Source: Brucella anthropi ATCC 49188 (GTDB taxonomy: Bacteria > Pseudomonadota > Alphaproteobacteria > Rhizobiales > Rhizobiaceae). Taken from it: a stretch of 64,000 nucleotides of DNA. Positions 43,486-50,922 of this stretch are shown here, piece after piece. Both the position numbers and the translations under genes were made by a program. Under the pieces are notes generated by a model. That model searched no databases. It was not told where the DNA came from and worked only from the letters and a program-made list of their open reading frames with translations. Location: assembly GCF_000017405.1 (NCBI RefSeq), contig NC_009667.1, positions 682,001 through 746,000 of the forward strand, written 5' to 3'. Positions within the stretch are counted from its first letter, which is position 1; the number at the start of each line of letters is the position of its first letter.

Positions 43486-44479
43486 AGCGCCCGCGAAAAT
43501 CCAGCAGCAATACCAGCGTCGCGACGATTGCCACGAGCAGGAAAGCGATTTGTGTGATTGTGTGGTCCAGAGCAAGCAACGCAACGGAGCAGGTGATAAG
43601 AATCACATTCAAAAGCGCTACATGGCCGATCACCGTGAGTACGCTCCAGCCGGAGCGCTTCGCTGTCTGATAGGCGTGTTTGGAATGTGCTTTCAGGATG
43701 TTCTCACCCTGACTTAACCGCATCACGATGGTCGTGCCTGCATCGAGAATATAATAGAGCGGCAGGATCAGCGCCACGGTGATATGCGTTTCCCGTGCGA
43801 GCAGGATCAGCGCTGTGCCGGCGATCAGGCCAAGCGGGAGGGTTCCTGAATCGCCCAGAAAAATGGTTGCCGGTGGACGGTTGAACAGGGCAAAACCTAA
43901 TACTCCACCTGCTGCGATGATGCCGATACCACCGCTTTCCAGTCCGGCAAGACCAATAGCAGCGAGAATGCCGATTCCAGCTAACGGAATCCCTATCCCG
44001 GCTGCGGTCATGAGATCAAGGCCGTCCATGAAGTTGGTCACATTGATCGCGACCACCAGTGCAAAGACAATGAGAACTGTCTCCAGCCAGTAGGGCAGGA
44101 GGTCCGGCATTAACCGGAAACCCGGTCCCAGACCGTAGACAACCAGTCCGGCAGCAATGAACTGCGATCCCAATCGGATGACTTCCGAAAGCTCATAACG
44201 GTCATCCAGTCCGCCGACGATCCAAAGCAAGAGCGAAGCCCCGGAAAGGCAAAGCGCCAGTTGGGCATTGATTTCCAGGTCCGGCGCAAAGATCAGCAGC
44301 GTCGCGATGATGGCGGGAACAAGCGCCAGCCCGCCAATCTGCCGTGCTACCGTCGTGTGGTTGGAACGAGAACTCATATGAGCCGCGAGAAAGCGCTCGG
44401 GCAAGAGCCGGTTCAGCAGATATAGACCGACGCTGCACAAGGCAGCGCTGACGAAAAACGAAATCAACAAAAACAGCAT
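43472..44479 (-). CDS. wbkF: Undecaprenyl-phosphate sugar-1-phosphate transferase, WbkF-like
   Basis: A protein of 335 residues with about ten membrane helices, of the WecA/MraY/WbpL family. Motifs: VARQIGGLALVPA, GGLDDRYEL, VTNFMDGLDLM (metal-binding loop) and FLGDSGTLPLG. It links the first sugar phosphate (QuiNAc-1-P in Brucella) to bactoprenol at the inner membrane, the initiating step of O-chain synthesis. It is convergent with wbkD. Upstream lies tRNA-Gln and the island. No shine-through start alternatives. Confidence 0.88.
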   Translation of the reverse strand: MLFLLISFFVSAALCSVGLYLLNRLLPERFLAAHMSSRSNHTTVARQIGGLALVPAIIATLLIFAPDLEINAQLALCLSGASLLLWIVGGLDDRYELSEVIRLGSQFIAAGLVVYGLGPGFRLMPDLLPYWLETVLIVFALVVAINVTNFMDGLDLMTAAGIGIPLAGIGILAAIGLAGLESGGIGIIAAGGVLGFALFNRPPATIFLGDSGTLPLGLIAGTALILLARETHITVALILPLYYILDAGTTIVMRLSQGENILKAHSKHAYQTAKRSGWSVLTVIGHVALLNVILITCSVALLALDHTITQIAFLLVAIVATLVLLLDFRGRFRKL

Positions 44480-44698
44480 AGTGAATACCGAGAATACATC
44501 TGTCCTTTAGGAAGTAGCAGCTTTGAAGCTGGACGCAAATCGGCGGTTTCGCTTTAGGGAACAAGTGGCGACGATATGCGGTTGAAAACGTTCTTCACAG
44601 GGCCTGTCAGCTTATGCGGGATTTCGCGATAAGGCGATTGCGCTCGGGTTTCGAAGCGGCTATAAGGCCGCGCAACCAATTGCTTCGGTTTGATTTGT

Positions 44699-44773
44699 TG
44701 GGGCGTAGCCAAGCGGTAAGGCAGCGGTTTTTGGTACCGCCATTCCCTGGTTCGAATCCAGGCGCCCCAGCCA
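44699..44773 (+). tRNA. tRNA-Gln (anticodon TTG)
   Basis: A cloverleaf of 75 bases including an encoded CCA: acceptor arms TGGGGCG and CGCCCCA, anticodon arm GCGGT-TTTTGGT-ACCGC with TTG at 34-36, and T-arm CCTGG-TTCGAAT-CCAGG. A tyrosine recombinase gene begins about 170 bp downstream, so the 3' part of this tRNA is probably the attachment site of the island. Confidence 0.96.
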
Positions 44774-44945
44774 TGAATTACGAGTAAAATCAACGACTTA
44801 TTGATTTTACTTAATGTTTCCTGGCTGGGAATCCTCAAGCTTTTTTCCATTTCGCCGACTGTGCACAAAACTGTGACACAGAGCTATGACACATGCCGAT
44901 TCGCCCTGGTCGGTTCGTCTCGTGGCTCCAAACGGCGAGTCCATC

Positions 44946-47048
44946 ATGGCAATCAGACATCAGGTTCAGAATCTTCAACGGCGCGGAAATATTTTTTACT
45001 GGCGCGCGCGCCTTCCGGTAAATCTGAAACGCAATATTGGTTCGCGTCACCTTGCTTTCAGCCTCAAACAATCTGATCATCGGCAAGCAGGCCACATGGC
45101 CCGCAAGCTCAATCTTCTGCTTTATGAAATTGCTGAAAACCCGCGAAGTGCATTGATGTCGAAAGAAGCCCTCGAACGATTGTTTCAGTCCGAAATCGCG
45201 CGGATGAATGATCATATGGAGAACCTGCAATTTGCAGGCCAGCGCACTCCGACAGGTTTCCATCAGATCGGTAATCTGACGGCAGATCTGGAAGTCGGGT
45301 GGGCTTACAGGCTTCTGGAAAAATTCGGTACCCGCCGTGTCCTGTTCGAAGAGAGAGGTTGTCAGGGTTGGCGCTTTCTTGAGCAGGCGAAGATGCCAAA
45401 GAGCCTGTATCAAGGCATCGTTACAACATATCGCGGAGAGCGAGAAGACGCAGAAACATCACGCTTCGCTGGCGAACTGAGAGCACTTATGCAGGAGAAC
45501 GGCCTCGCTTACTCGATCTTGAATTTCGAAAAAGCGAAAGCCGAATATTTTAAAGCGCGTGCTGATGTGCTGCTTAGCACCGAGGATCGTTATCTCATCG
45601 ATTATCCTGACGAGCAGGCTGAACCAGACCCTGCCCGGCCAGCACCAATTGTTTCGGTTGTAAATGTGGAACCTGTGCCGGATATCATTCCACAGCCACA
45701 GCCACAGCCACAGCCACAGCCACAGCCACAGCCACAGCCACAGCCACAGCCACAGCCACAGCCACAGCCACAGCCACAGCCAGTTGTGGAAAATCCTGTT
45801 CCTGTATCAGCATCTGACGTGTTGGGGCTTACTGGGCAGGACTTGCCAGTGAAGCAATTCATGAAGCAGTGCGACCTTCTGATCGCCAACAACCGTGAGA
45901 ACTGGAACGAAGACACGGCAAAGGACGTCAAGACAGTTGTTCGCATTTTCTGCGGTATTCTGGACGAGCACAATGTTCTCAAGAGCAGCGGCATTAACCA
46001 GACCCACTTGGCGGCGTTGCGCCAGCATTTCAATAACATCCTTGCCAGATGGGGAAGTAGTTCGCGTTACGTGGCAATGACGACAATGCAATTACGTGAG
46101 GCGACAGAACGGGAAGTAATCCGCGCACAAAAGCTTAATTTGCCAGCACCCAAGGTCGGCTTGTCGAGTGGAACAATCAGGCGTCATCTTGGTAACCTCG
46201 AACAATTCCTGAACCATCTTGTCGCGTCAGGTTTCATGTTGCGGGCATTTACGTTTAAAGGGATCAAGCCGAAGAAACGCAGCCTCGCATCCGTTCGGGC
46301 GCTGACTGCTAAACCCGGCCCTGAGCAGGTTGAACCGATCTTCCAGCTTCCGGTGTTCACCGGTTGTGCCGGGCCGATGCCGCAGGAAATGCGGGAGTTC
46401 GGGCAGACCGTATATCATTCGTCCCTTTATTATGTTCCAATGCTTTACGCATATCTGGGCGCAAGACGCGCCGAATTTACGGGCCTCATGGTTGATGATG
46501 TGGTTTACGCAAAGGATGAAGGTATGTGGTCCATCAAAATTCGGAAAAATGAGCTCCGAGGATTGAAGAACCTCCAATCAGTCCGCGATCTCCCCGTACC
46601 AGATGAGCTTATCCGACTGGGTTTTATCGACTACGCAAAGCGTTTGAATGAACTCGGACACAGATGTTTATTTCCTGAATTGGTCGCTCCAAGACGCAAA
46701 AACGACACCGGTGATCGTTTCTACAAGAGCTTTGTCCCTTTGCTGAAAGCGGAAACGGGGCTTGGTGATCAGCTTTGGGGTCGTGCAATCCATGCCCTGC
46801 GCCATGGGTTCAGCAACACGCTGAAACAGAAGGGGATAGAAATGTCGATCATGGAAGACATTACCGGGCATCTGGGCCGAACGGAGGGAGAGACACGTTA
46901 TACGAACATTGCCAGCTTGACGGTGATGAAAAAAACAATTGACGTGTATCCGGTCATTACGGGCCATCTGCAACCACAGTTCTTATGTTTACTGCCGTAC
47001 GTCGAGGCGAAAGAACCAGCGCCCTGGTTTAGAAAAGAAAAAGAGTAG
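44946..47048 (+). CDS. int: Tyrosine recombinase (integrase) with a Pro-Gln repeat linker
   Basis: A protein of about 700 residues. The N-terminus ([20 protein letters not shown]) is the DUF6538-like segment of large rhizobial integrases. A linker at about 249-278 consists of 15 Pro-Gln pairs. The SAM-like DNA-binding domain spans about 300-450 and the catalytic domain follows: Arg in [11 protein letters not shown] (about 508), HALRHGF (His/Arg, about 615), GHLG, and the nucleophile Tyr in ETRYTNI (about 652). It should integrate and excise the element at the adjacent tRNA-Gln. ATG 44946 is favoured; an in-frame ATG at 44886 lies close to the tRNA. Confidence 0.9.
45690..45779 (+). repeat. 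Hexanucleotide tandem repeat, 15 copies of CCACAG, within the integrase gene
   Basis: Fifteen perfect head-to-tail CCACAG units encode (Pro-Gln)15. Perfect short repeats of this length are prone to slippage; a unit of six keeps the frame, so copy changes would alter only linker length. Confidence 0.97.
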
Positions 47049-47080
47049 TCGTCCCGGCGTCGCAATCCGTAATCGAGAAA

Positions 47081-47110
47081 ACAGCGCGACGTCGTTAGGT
47101 GTCGCGCTGT
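47081..47110. terminator. Perfect stem-loop after the integrase gene
   Basis: ACAGCGCGAC (47081-47090) pairs exactly with GTCGCGCTGT (47101-47110) across a 10-base loop. It starts 32 bp after the integrase stop. There is no T run, so it is either a rho-assisted transcript end or a recombination/regulatory hairpin. Confidence 0.6.
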
Positions 47111-47203
47111 ATCTATTATCAACGTGGGAGGCATCCATCGAACGGAACGGAAAGCGCAGCAGACCCGTGTTTCGGAAATAGGTTCGGGGAATATATAGAA
47201 TAG

Positions 47204-47220
47204 TGCAAACGACGTTTGCA
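47204..47220. promoter_or_regulatory. Palindrome copy 1: TGCAAACG-A-CGTTTGCA
   Basis: A perfect 17-bp palindrome with one central base. It is the first of five sites sharing the core CAAACG-N-CGTTTG within 961 bp. Probably a protein-binding site; the protein is unknown. Confidence 0.65.
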
Positions 47221-47308
47221 TCGGCGACCCGAGCACTTGATATGGATTGCAGTAATTTCCTGGCACTTCATTTGAAGTTGCGGGTAGGGCATAGCAACGT
47301 GTCGGCAT

Positions 47309-47379
47309 GTCATTTCGATTTGCCAGCAACGCATTTCAAATCGCAATAATTTGCAGTAATCCGATTCAAAACCTAGGAA
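47309..47379 (+). repeat. Direct repeat copy A (about 70 bp, with internal stem-loop)
   Basis: Begins GTCATTTCGATTTGCC and ends near TAATCCGATTCAAAAC, followed by a short GGAAGAG. It matches copy B (48046-48118) at roughly nine of ten positions. ATTTCGATTT and AAATCGCAAT inside it can pair (9 of 10). It lies between palindrome copies 1 and 2, upstream of the small gene at 47534. Confidence 0.75.
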
Positions 47380-47433
47380 GAGCGTTGCAAAGTTCCGGGC
47401 GAACGTTGCTGAATTCGAGATTTCCGTTTCAGG

Positions 47434-47450
47434 CGCAAACGCCGTTTGCG
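47434..47450. promoter_or_regulatory. Palindrome copy 2: CGCAAACG-C-CGTTTGCG
   Basis: A perfect 17-bp palindrome with the shared core, about 83 bp before the start codon of the gene at 47534, where an operator would be expected. Confidence 0.68.
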
Positions 47451-47533
47451 GGCAGGCAGGGTTGACGAAAAGCACTTTGCGCCGACAGGTTTCGGGCTCA
47501 TAATTTAATTGTTAGCGGGCAACTGGGGGTGAA

Positions 47534-47800
47534 ATGGCATCGAGCAAGCAGCAGGCAGAACGCTTGCGCAAACAGCGCGAGCGGCAGAAAGAATATCGGG
47601 ATCGCATGAGAGCAGAGCGTAAACCGACACGAGATGATGTTGCTCGGGTGTTCCTGCATTTCATGATTGCCAAAGCGATGAAGTCTGGCAACCAAGACGG
47701 GATGGAGAAGCTGATTGATCTGCTGCTTGATGGGCTGGCAGATCAGGGCTTCGATAAAGACGCCTCATTGGATGTCATTGATGATCTGATTGACAGATAA
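47534..47800 (+). CDS. Small protein with a basic coiled N-terminus and acidic C-terminus
   Basis: A protein of 88 residues. The first third is strongly basic and helical (QAERLRKQRERQKEYRDRMR), the middle is hydrophobic (DDVARVFLHFMIAKAMK) and the end acidic (DKDASLDVIDDLIDR). I do not recognise a family. GGGGGTGA just before the ATG is a good ribosome-binding site, and codon use looks genuine. It is flanked on both sides by the palindrome/stem-loop module, so it could be the protein that binds those sites, or the gene they regulate. Charge pattern is compatible with nucleic-acid binding. Confidence 0.7.
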   Translation: MASSKQQAERLRKQRERQKEYRDRMRAERKPTRDDVARVFLHFMIAKAMKSGNQDGMEKLIDLLLDGLADQGFDKDASLDVIDDLIDR

Positions 47801-47922
47801 ATTAAAGGGGCTGGGATTTCCGACGCAAAGTGCATCTGATGCCTCATGGAGATGCCGACGACCCGGAACAATGAATATGGCTTCCAAAACTGTGGCTGCC
47901 TGATTTCAACTGGATCGTTTCG

Positions 47923-47935
47923 CAAACGGCGTTTG
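47923..47935. promoter_or_regulatory. Palindrome copy 3: CAAACG-G-CGTTTG
   Basis: A perfect 13-bp core palindrome; symmetry stops outside the core. It lies 123 bp after the stop of the gene at 47534. Confidence 0.6.
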
Positions 47936-47968
47936 TCCCTTTTGTCTGTTCTCCCCCCATTACTTCGT

Positions 47969-47981
47969 AAAACGCCGTTTG
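47969..47981. promoter_or_regulatory. Palindrome copy 4: AAAACG-C-CGTTTG
   Basis: Same core with one mismatch in the outermost left base. Separated from copy 3 by 33 bp (about 46 bp start to start). Confidence 0.55.
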
Positions 47982-48045
47982 CAGATGAATCGGAAATCTC
48001 GAGTATGAAATGGCAGTCCGGTTGGGGTGCGCAATGTGCGGGCAC

Positions 48046-48118
48046 GTCATTTCGATTTATCGGCAACGCGTTTCAAATCGAAATAATTTGCAGTAATCCG
48101 ATTCAGAATTCGAGAAGA
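48046..48118 (+). repeat. Direct repeat copy B (about 70 bp, with perfect 10-bp stem)
   Basis: Begins GTCATTTCGATTTATCGG and contains ATTTCGATTT and AAATCGAAAT, a perfect 10-bp inverted repeat around a 16-base loop, then the invariant TTTGCAGTAATCCGATTC. It lies 737 bp from copy A in the same orientation, between palindrome copies 4 and 5. Confidence 0.78.
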
Positions 48119-48151
48119 GAGTTACCCGAGGCAATTTGCCCGATTCAGCGG

Positions 48152-48164
48152 CAAACGTCGTTTG
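48152..48164. promoter_or_regulatory. Palindrome copy 5: CAAACG-T-CGTTTG
   Basis: A perfect 13-bp core palindrome about 34 bp after repeat copy B, mirroring the position of copy 2 after copy A. Confidence 0.6.
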
Positions 48165-48276
48165 AAAGTAAGGCCGAAACGTATTCAGCATCGAAGTTTT
48201 TTTATCTATGCTTTGTTCCCGGCGAGATATCGGGCAGGGACGCTTCGCTCAATGAGCGCTCTGGCCTGCTGTTAAA

Positions 48277-48492
48277 ATGGGGGCTGAGGTCCCGCCTGTG
48301 GATAACTTTTACCTTGTTTCTAATCGTCCAGATCTGTCGTTGACCGATACAGAAGCCTTACGGCTACTGGCTTTTGAAGCCGCAAGCGCGAAATCGAAAA
48401 AAGCCGGTGATATCCGGGACTTAGATAAAAATTCTCGATTGGGATCTTTTTTTGTTCTGGATCCTTGCAGCCAAATTCAGATCCTGCAATAG
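48277..48492 (+). CDS. Possible small protein of unknown function
   Basis: An open frame of 71 residues starting MGAEVPPVDNFYLVSNRPDL, with a plausible helical middle (TDTEALRLLAFEAASAKSKK). There is no clear ribosome-binding site and no recognised family. It includes the DnaA-box-like sequence at 48298. It may be a real gene or the remnant of one. Confidence 0.3.
   Translation: MGAEVPPVDNFYLVSNRPDLSLTDTEALRLLAFEAASAKSKKAGDIRDLDKNSRLGSFFVLDPCSQIQILQ
48298..48306 (-). promoter_or_regulatory. Perfect DnaA-box sequence (TTATCCACA on the minus strand)
   Basis: TGTGGATAA on the plus strand is the exact complement of the consensus DnaA box. It is a single copy, so chance is possible, but it lies just after the palindrome-rich region. 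Confidence 0.35.
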
Positions 48493-48873
48493 TCACCTTG
48501 CCTGATTGATCAGGCGCCTCCATCCGGGTGCTGGTAACACCAGAATGGAGACTGACTTAGCCTGCCAACAACAGGAGCCAAGCTATGCTGGTTATTATCG
48601 ACATTCGTCCCGGATTAAAAGATCTGCGGCTTGATAATCTTATCAGCCTTGCGGCTCCGCAGCGGAAATAATTTCCGCTTCTGACGCGTTCGGCGCTCTT
48701 TAAAGCCCGAACTCCCAATTTCCTATTTTGATACTCTGGTCGTGTGCGTTCGCGCGCAACGTCACGGTCTTTGCTGTCTCCGGAAACCGACGTCGCTTGC
48801 AATGGCAAGCGCGACCAACCCTTCACACCATTTAGCTCCGGCAGCCGATAGTCGCTTTGGAGATGGAGAAATC
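48493..48873. other. Intergenic stretch with two strong palindromes
   Basis: No gene is supported. GCCTGATTGATCAGGC (48500-48515) and GCGGAAAT-A-ATTTCCGC (48662-48678) are perfect inverted repeats; neither has a T run. The second lies about 200 bp before the gene at 48874 and may be an operator. An in-frame upstream extension of that gene crosses part of this stretch but lacks coding character. Confidence 0.45.
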
Positions 48874-49740
48874 ATGTTTGCAGAAACCGTGATCGGCTAC
48901 ATCGACTTGATCGAACACAAAATCCCGCACCGAAGCTACACACGTGAATTAAACGCGGCGCTACACCTGTCTTTATGTTTTCATCTGATCGACCGTGCTC
49001 ATGACAGAAGTAGCCAGAAGCGAGCTTTGTCAGAGCAGATCTGTCGCTGGGCGCTTTGGAACAAAGGAGAAAAGATCATCGGGCTGATGGAAGAAGCTGT
49101 AGCAAAATCGGCTGTGAAAGTTCAAAGAGATTTCCGCTCCTCTCGTTCTATGCCGCTGACCCGCGATACTTTTAATAACGTCATCGAGTCTGTTGCATCG
49201 AAATCTCTCGCAGTCGAAAACGATATAGATCGGAGCGTCTTGGAACTCCCGGCAGGCCCTTACACATTTGAATTGATGTTCTATGAACAAGAGCGCAGAC
49301 GCCTCCGGGTGTTCAGTCTGATTTATGGCATTAGCGCGCATAAAAGGGCTCTGGATCAATGGCGTATTGAAGCATCGAATATGCCATTGGTCTGGCCTCG
49401 TTTGGCACAGCAATATTATGGCATAGATATCGAACAGTGTGAATTCGCGCTGATCGACCCACTGCTCAGCGAAAGCCAACGCCAGGATGGGATATGGGCG
49501 CTGGCTGATCTTGACCGACTGATCGACGCACCGGGTGTCGCAGAAAAAGTGCTCGGCGTGCAAGAAGCGCTTCGTGAAGAGCTCATCATTTGGCTTGGTG
49601 ATACTTTCGCGGAAACGGAAGCTGAGCAAGCGCGTCTGATCGATGAAGAGATCGCGAAGATTGCGGTCGAAGCGCTGGACAAGATGTCCACGCCGAAGAT
49701 TCAGATTTTGACGCCGGATAATGGCGTTGAGTCGACGTGA
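48874..49740 (+). CDS. Uncharacterised 288-residue island protein
   Basis: Starts MFAETVIGYIDLIEHKIPHR with GGAGATGGAG upstream. The sequence is mainly helical and soluble, without signal peptide, membrane helix or an obvious catalytic motif; WALWNKGEKIIGLMEEAVAK and a C-terminal acidic helix (FAETEAEQARLIDEEIAKIAVEALD) stand out. I do not recognise a family. An earlier in-frame ATG at 48802 exists but the ribosome-binding site favours 48874. It lies alone between the palindrome region and a DUF6634-like gene. Confidence 0.65.
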   Translation: MFAETVIGYIDLIEHKIPHRSYTRELNAALHLSLCFHLIDRAHDRSSQKRALSEQICRWALWNKGEKIIGLMEEAVAKSAVKVQRDFRSSRSMPLTRDTFNNVIESVASKSLAVENDIDRSVLELPAGPYTFELMFYEQERRRLRVFSLIYGISAHKRALDQWRIEASNMPLVWPRLAQQYYGIDIEQCEFALIDPLLSESQRQDGIWALADLDRLIDAPGVAEKVLGVQEALREELIIWLGDTFAETEAEQARLIDEEIAKIAVEALDKMSTPKIQILTPDNGVEST

Positions 49741-50082
49741 GCCAATCAGCCAATGCTTCGTGCGAAGCATATGAACTGCGTCTCACGGGCTTATCCGTTA
49801 TGCAGCAATGTGGAGTTTGTCGCGATGCAGACCAACTGGGGTATCCGGCATCTCAATACTAAGCTAACGGCCAACCAATGAGAACGAAGGTTAAAGCAAA
49901 ATAGCTGAGGTAGCGGAGTATCTTCTGTCCAGATATCAGGGTGGATGTCTTTGTTACGCTGAACAGCTCAGCTTTTGCTCTCAATAACAATCAAATGCGT
50001 GGAAATCAGGAAACGCCAATCTCCGGGCGCGTTGTTGCGCGCCCGAACGATCCCTCATTTTTTCATACATCAGGAACACGTC
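49741..50082. other. Intergenic stretch of about 340 bp
   Basis: No supported gene. Short open frames here overlap the following gene in other registers. The last 30 bases contain the leader of the gene at 50083 (AGGAACACGTC just before its ATG). Confidence 0.4.
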
Positions 50083-50415
50083 ATGACAGTCATAATCGAA
50101 AACGGAAAATACAATCGCGAACAGCTCGAACTCGAAATCAGGATGCTGAAAGCTCTGGTCGATGATCTCGAGCGGATATTCCAGGGTGATTATCCGGATG
50201 AGCGGATACTGACAATTTCGCCAGCGATCACCAACTGGAAGCTGAGCGCACGGCGGGCAACGTGCCTGGAGGGCGTATTATTCGAACATCCTCATCTTGG
50301 TTACATCGTGCCCAATGGCATCACGTCCGAGCTCTGGTTACTCGATCTCGACAGAAATTATGCCCGCACCTTCAGTCTCTTTTATCGGCTTGGCCAAAAA
50401 GACATAGGCCAATGA
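50083..50415 (+). CDS. DUF6634-like protein
   Basis: A protein of 110 residues. The order of motifs, DDLERIFQGDYPDE, ITNWKLSARRATCLEG, HPHLG, TSELWLLDLDRNYARTFSLFYRLG, is what I recall for the DUF6634 family of rhizobial plasmids and islands; function unknown. ATG 50083 has AGGAACACG upstream. A longer open frame begins at 49975 but its extra residues do not resemble the family. Confidence 0.7.
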   Translation: MTVIIENGKYNREQLELEIRMLKALVDDLERIFQGDYPDERILTISPAITNWKLSARRATCLEGVLFEHPHLGYIVPNGITSELWLLDLDRNYARTFSLFYRLGQKDIGQ

Positions 50416-50569
50416 GGCAGAATGAAGCTGATCAGACAGCACAATATCAACCGACATGCAGCCGGTATCGACGTCTCTGCACGCCTGCCAGAGACGCGGA
50501 TGCCTGTCTTGGAAAAGCCTGACACGAAAACGGCTTCGATAATACGGATAGGAATAAGGGGAGAATGGC

Positions 50570-50803
50570 ATGAAACTCTGGATCTGGTCTGACGTGCATA
50601 ATGAACTGCAGGATGTTGCTTATCCAACACGGGAAGAAGCACCGGATTGCGATGTGATCATGATTGCCGGCGATCTCAACGCAGCGCCAGATCTACACAT
50701 AACGCTGGAATTCCTGATCAGGCGCTACGAGAAGCCTATTATCTATGTCCCCGGAAATCACGAATTTTATCAGAACAAATGGATTATGAACGACCGGGAC
50801 TGA
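50570..50803 (+). pseudogene. Metallophosphoesterase, N-terminal 77 residues, cut by IS21 insertion
   Basis: Begins MKLWIWSDVHNELQD (metal motif DxH), then VIMIAGDLNAA (GDLN, in place of GDxxD) and YVPGNHEFYQNK (GNHE). These are the first three calcineurin-type metal motifs. The frame ends at TGA 50801-50803, whose bases are the first three of the IS21 element. The C-terminal motifs (GHxH) are absent and not found further right, so the protein cannot be functional. GGGGAGAATGGC precedes the start. Confidence 0.85.
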
Positions 50804-50922
50804 GAGCGGCGGTGCAAAAGTCGGCCACGGTAGCGGCGGAATAGTCCAGCCGCGGGCGGAGTAAAATCCGGCCACCTATTTCCTTTCTGCAATGATCGCA
50901 GGAGGGACAGGGGATCTACACC

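Noticed and set aside
42622..43584. A 320-residue minus-strand open frame opposite wbkD
   Set aside because: The plus strand carries a complete SDR domain with NAD loop and SDK motif; the minus frame is rich in His, Arg and Cys, as usual for shadows.
45690..45779. Tandem repeat considered as a CRISPR-like array
   Set aside because: The unit is 6 bp without spacers and lies in frame within a protein-coding gene.
47204..48164. Palindromes considered as rho-independent terminators
   Set aside because: The arms are only 6-8 bp with a one-base centre, which cannot form a hairpin loop, and no T runs follow; they fit protein-binding sites better.
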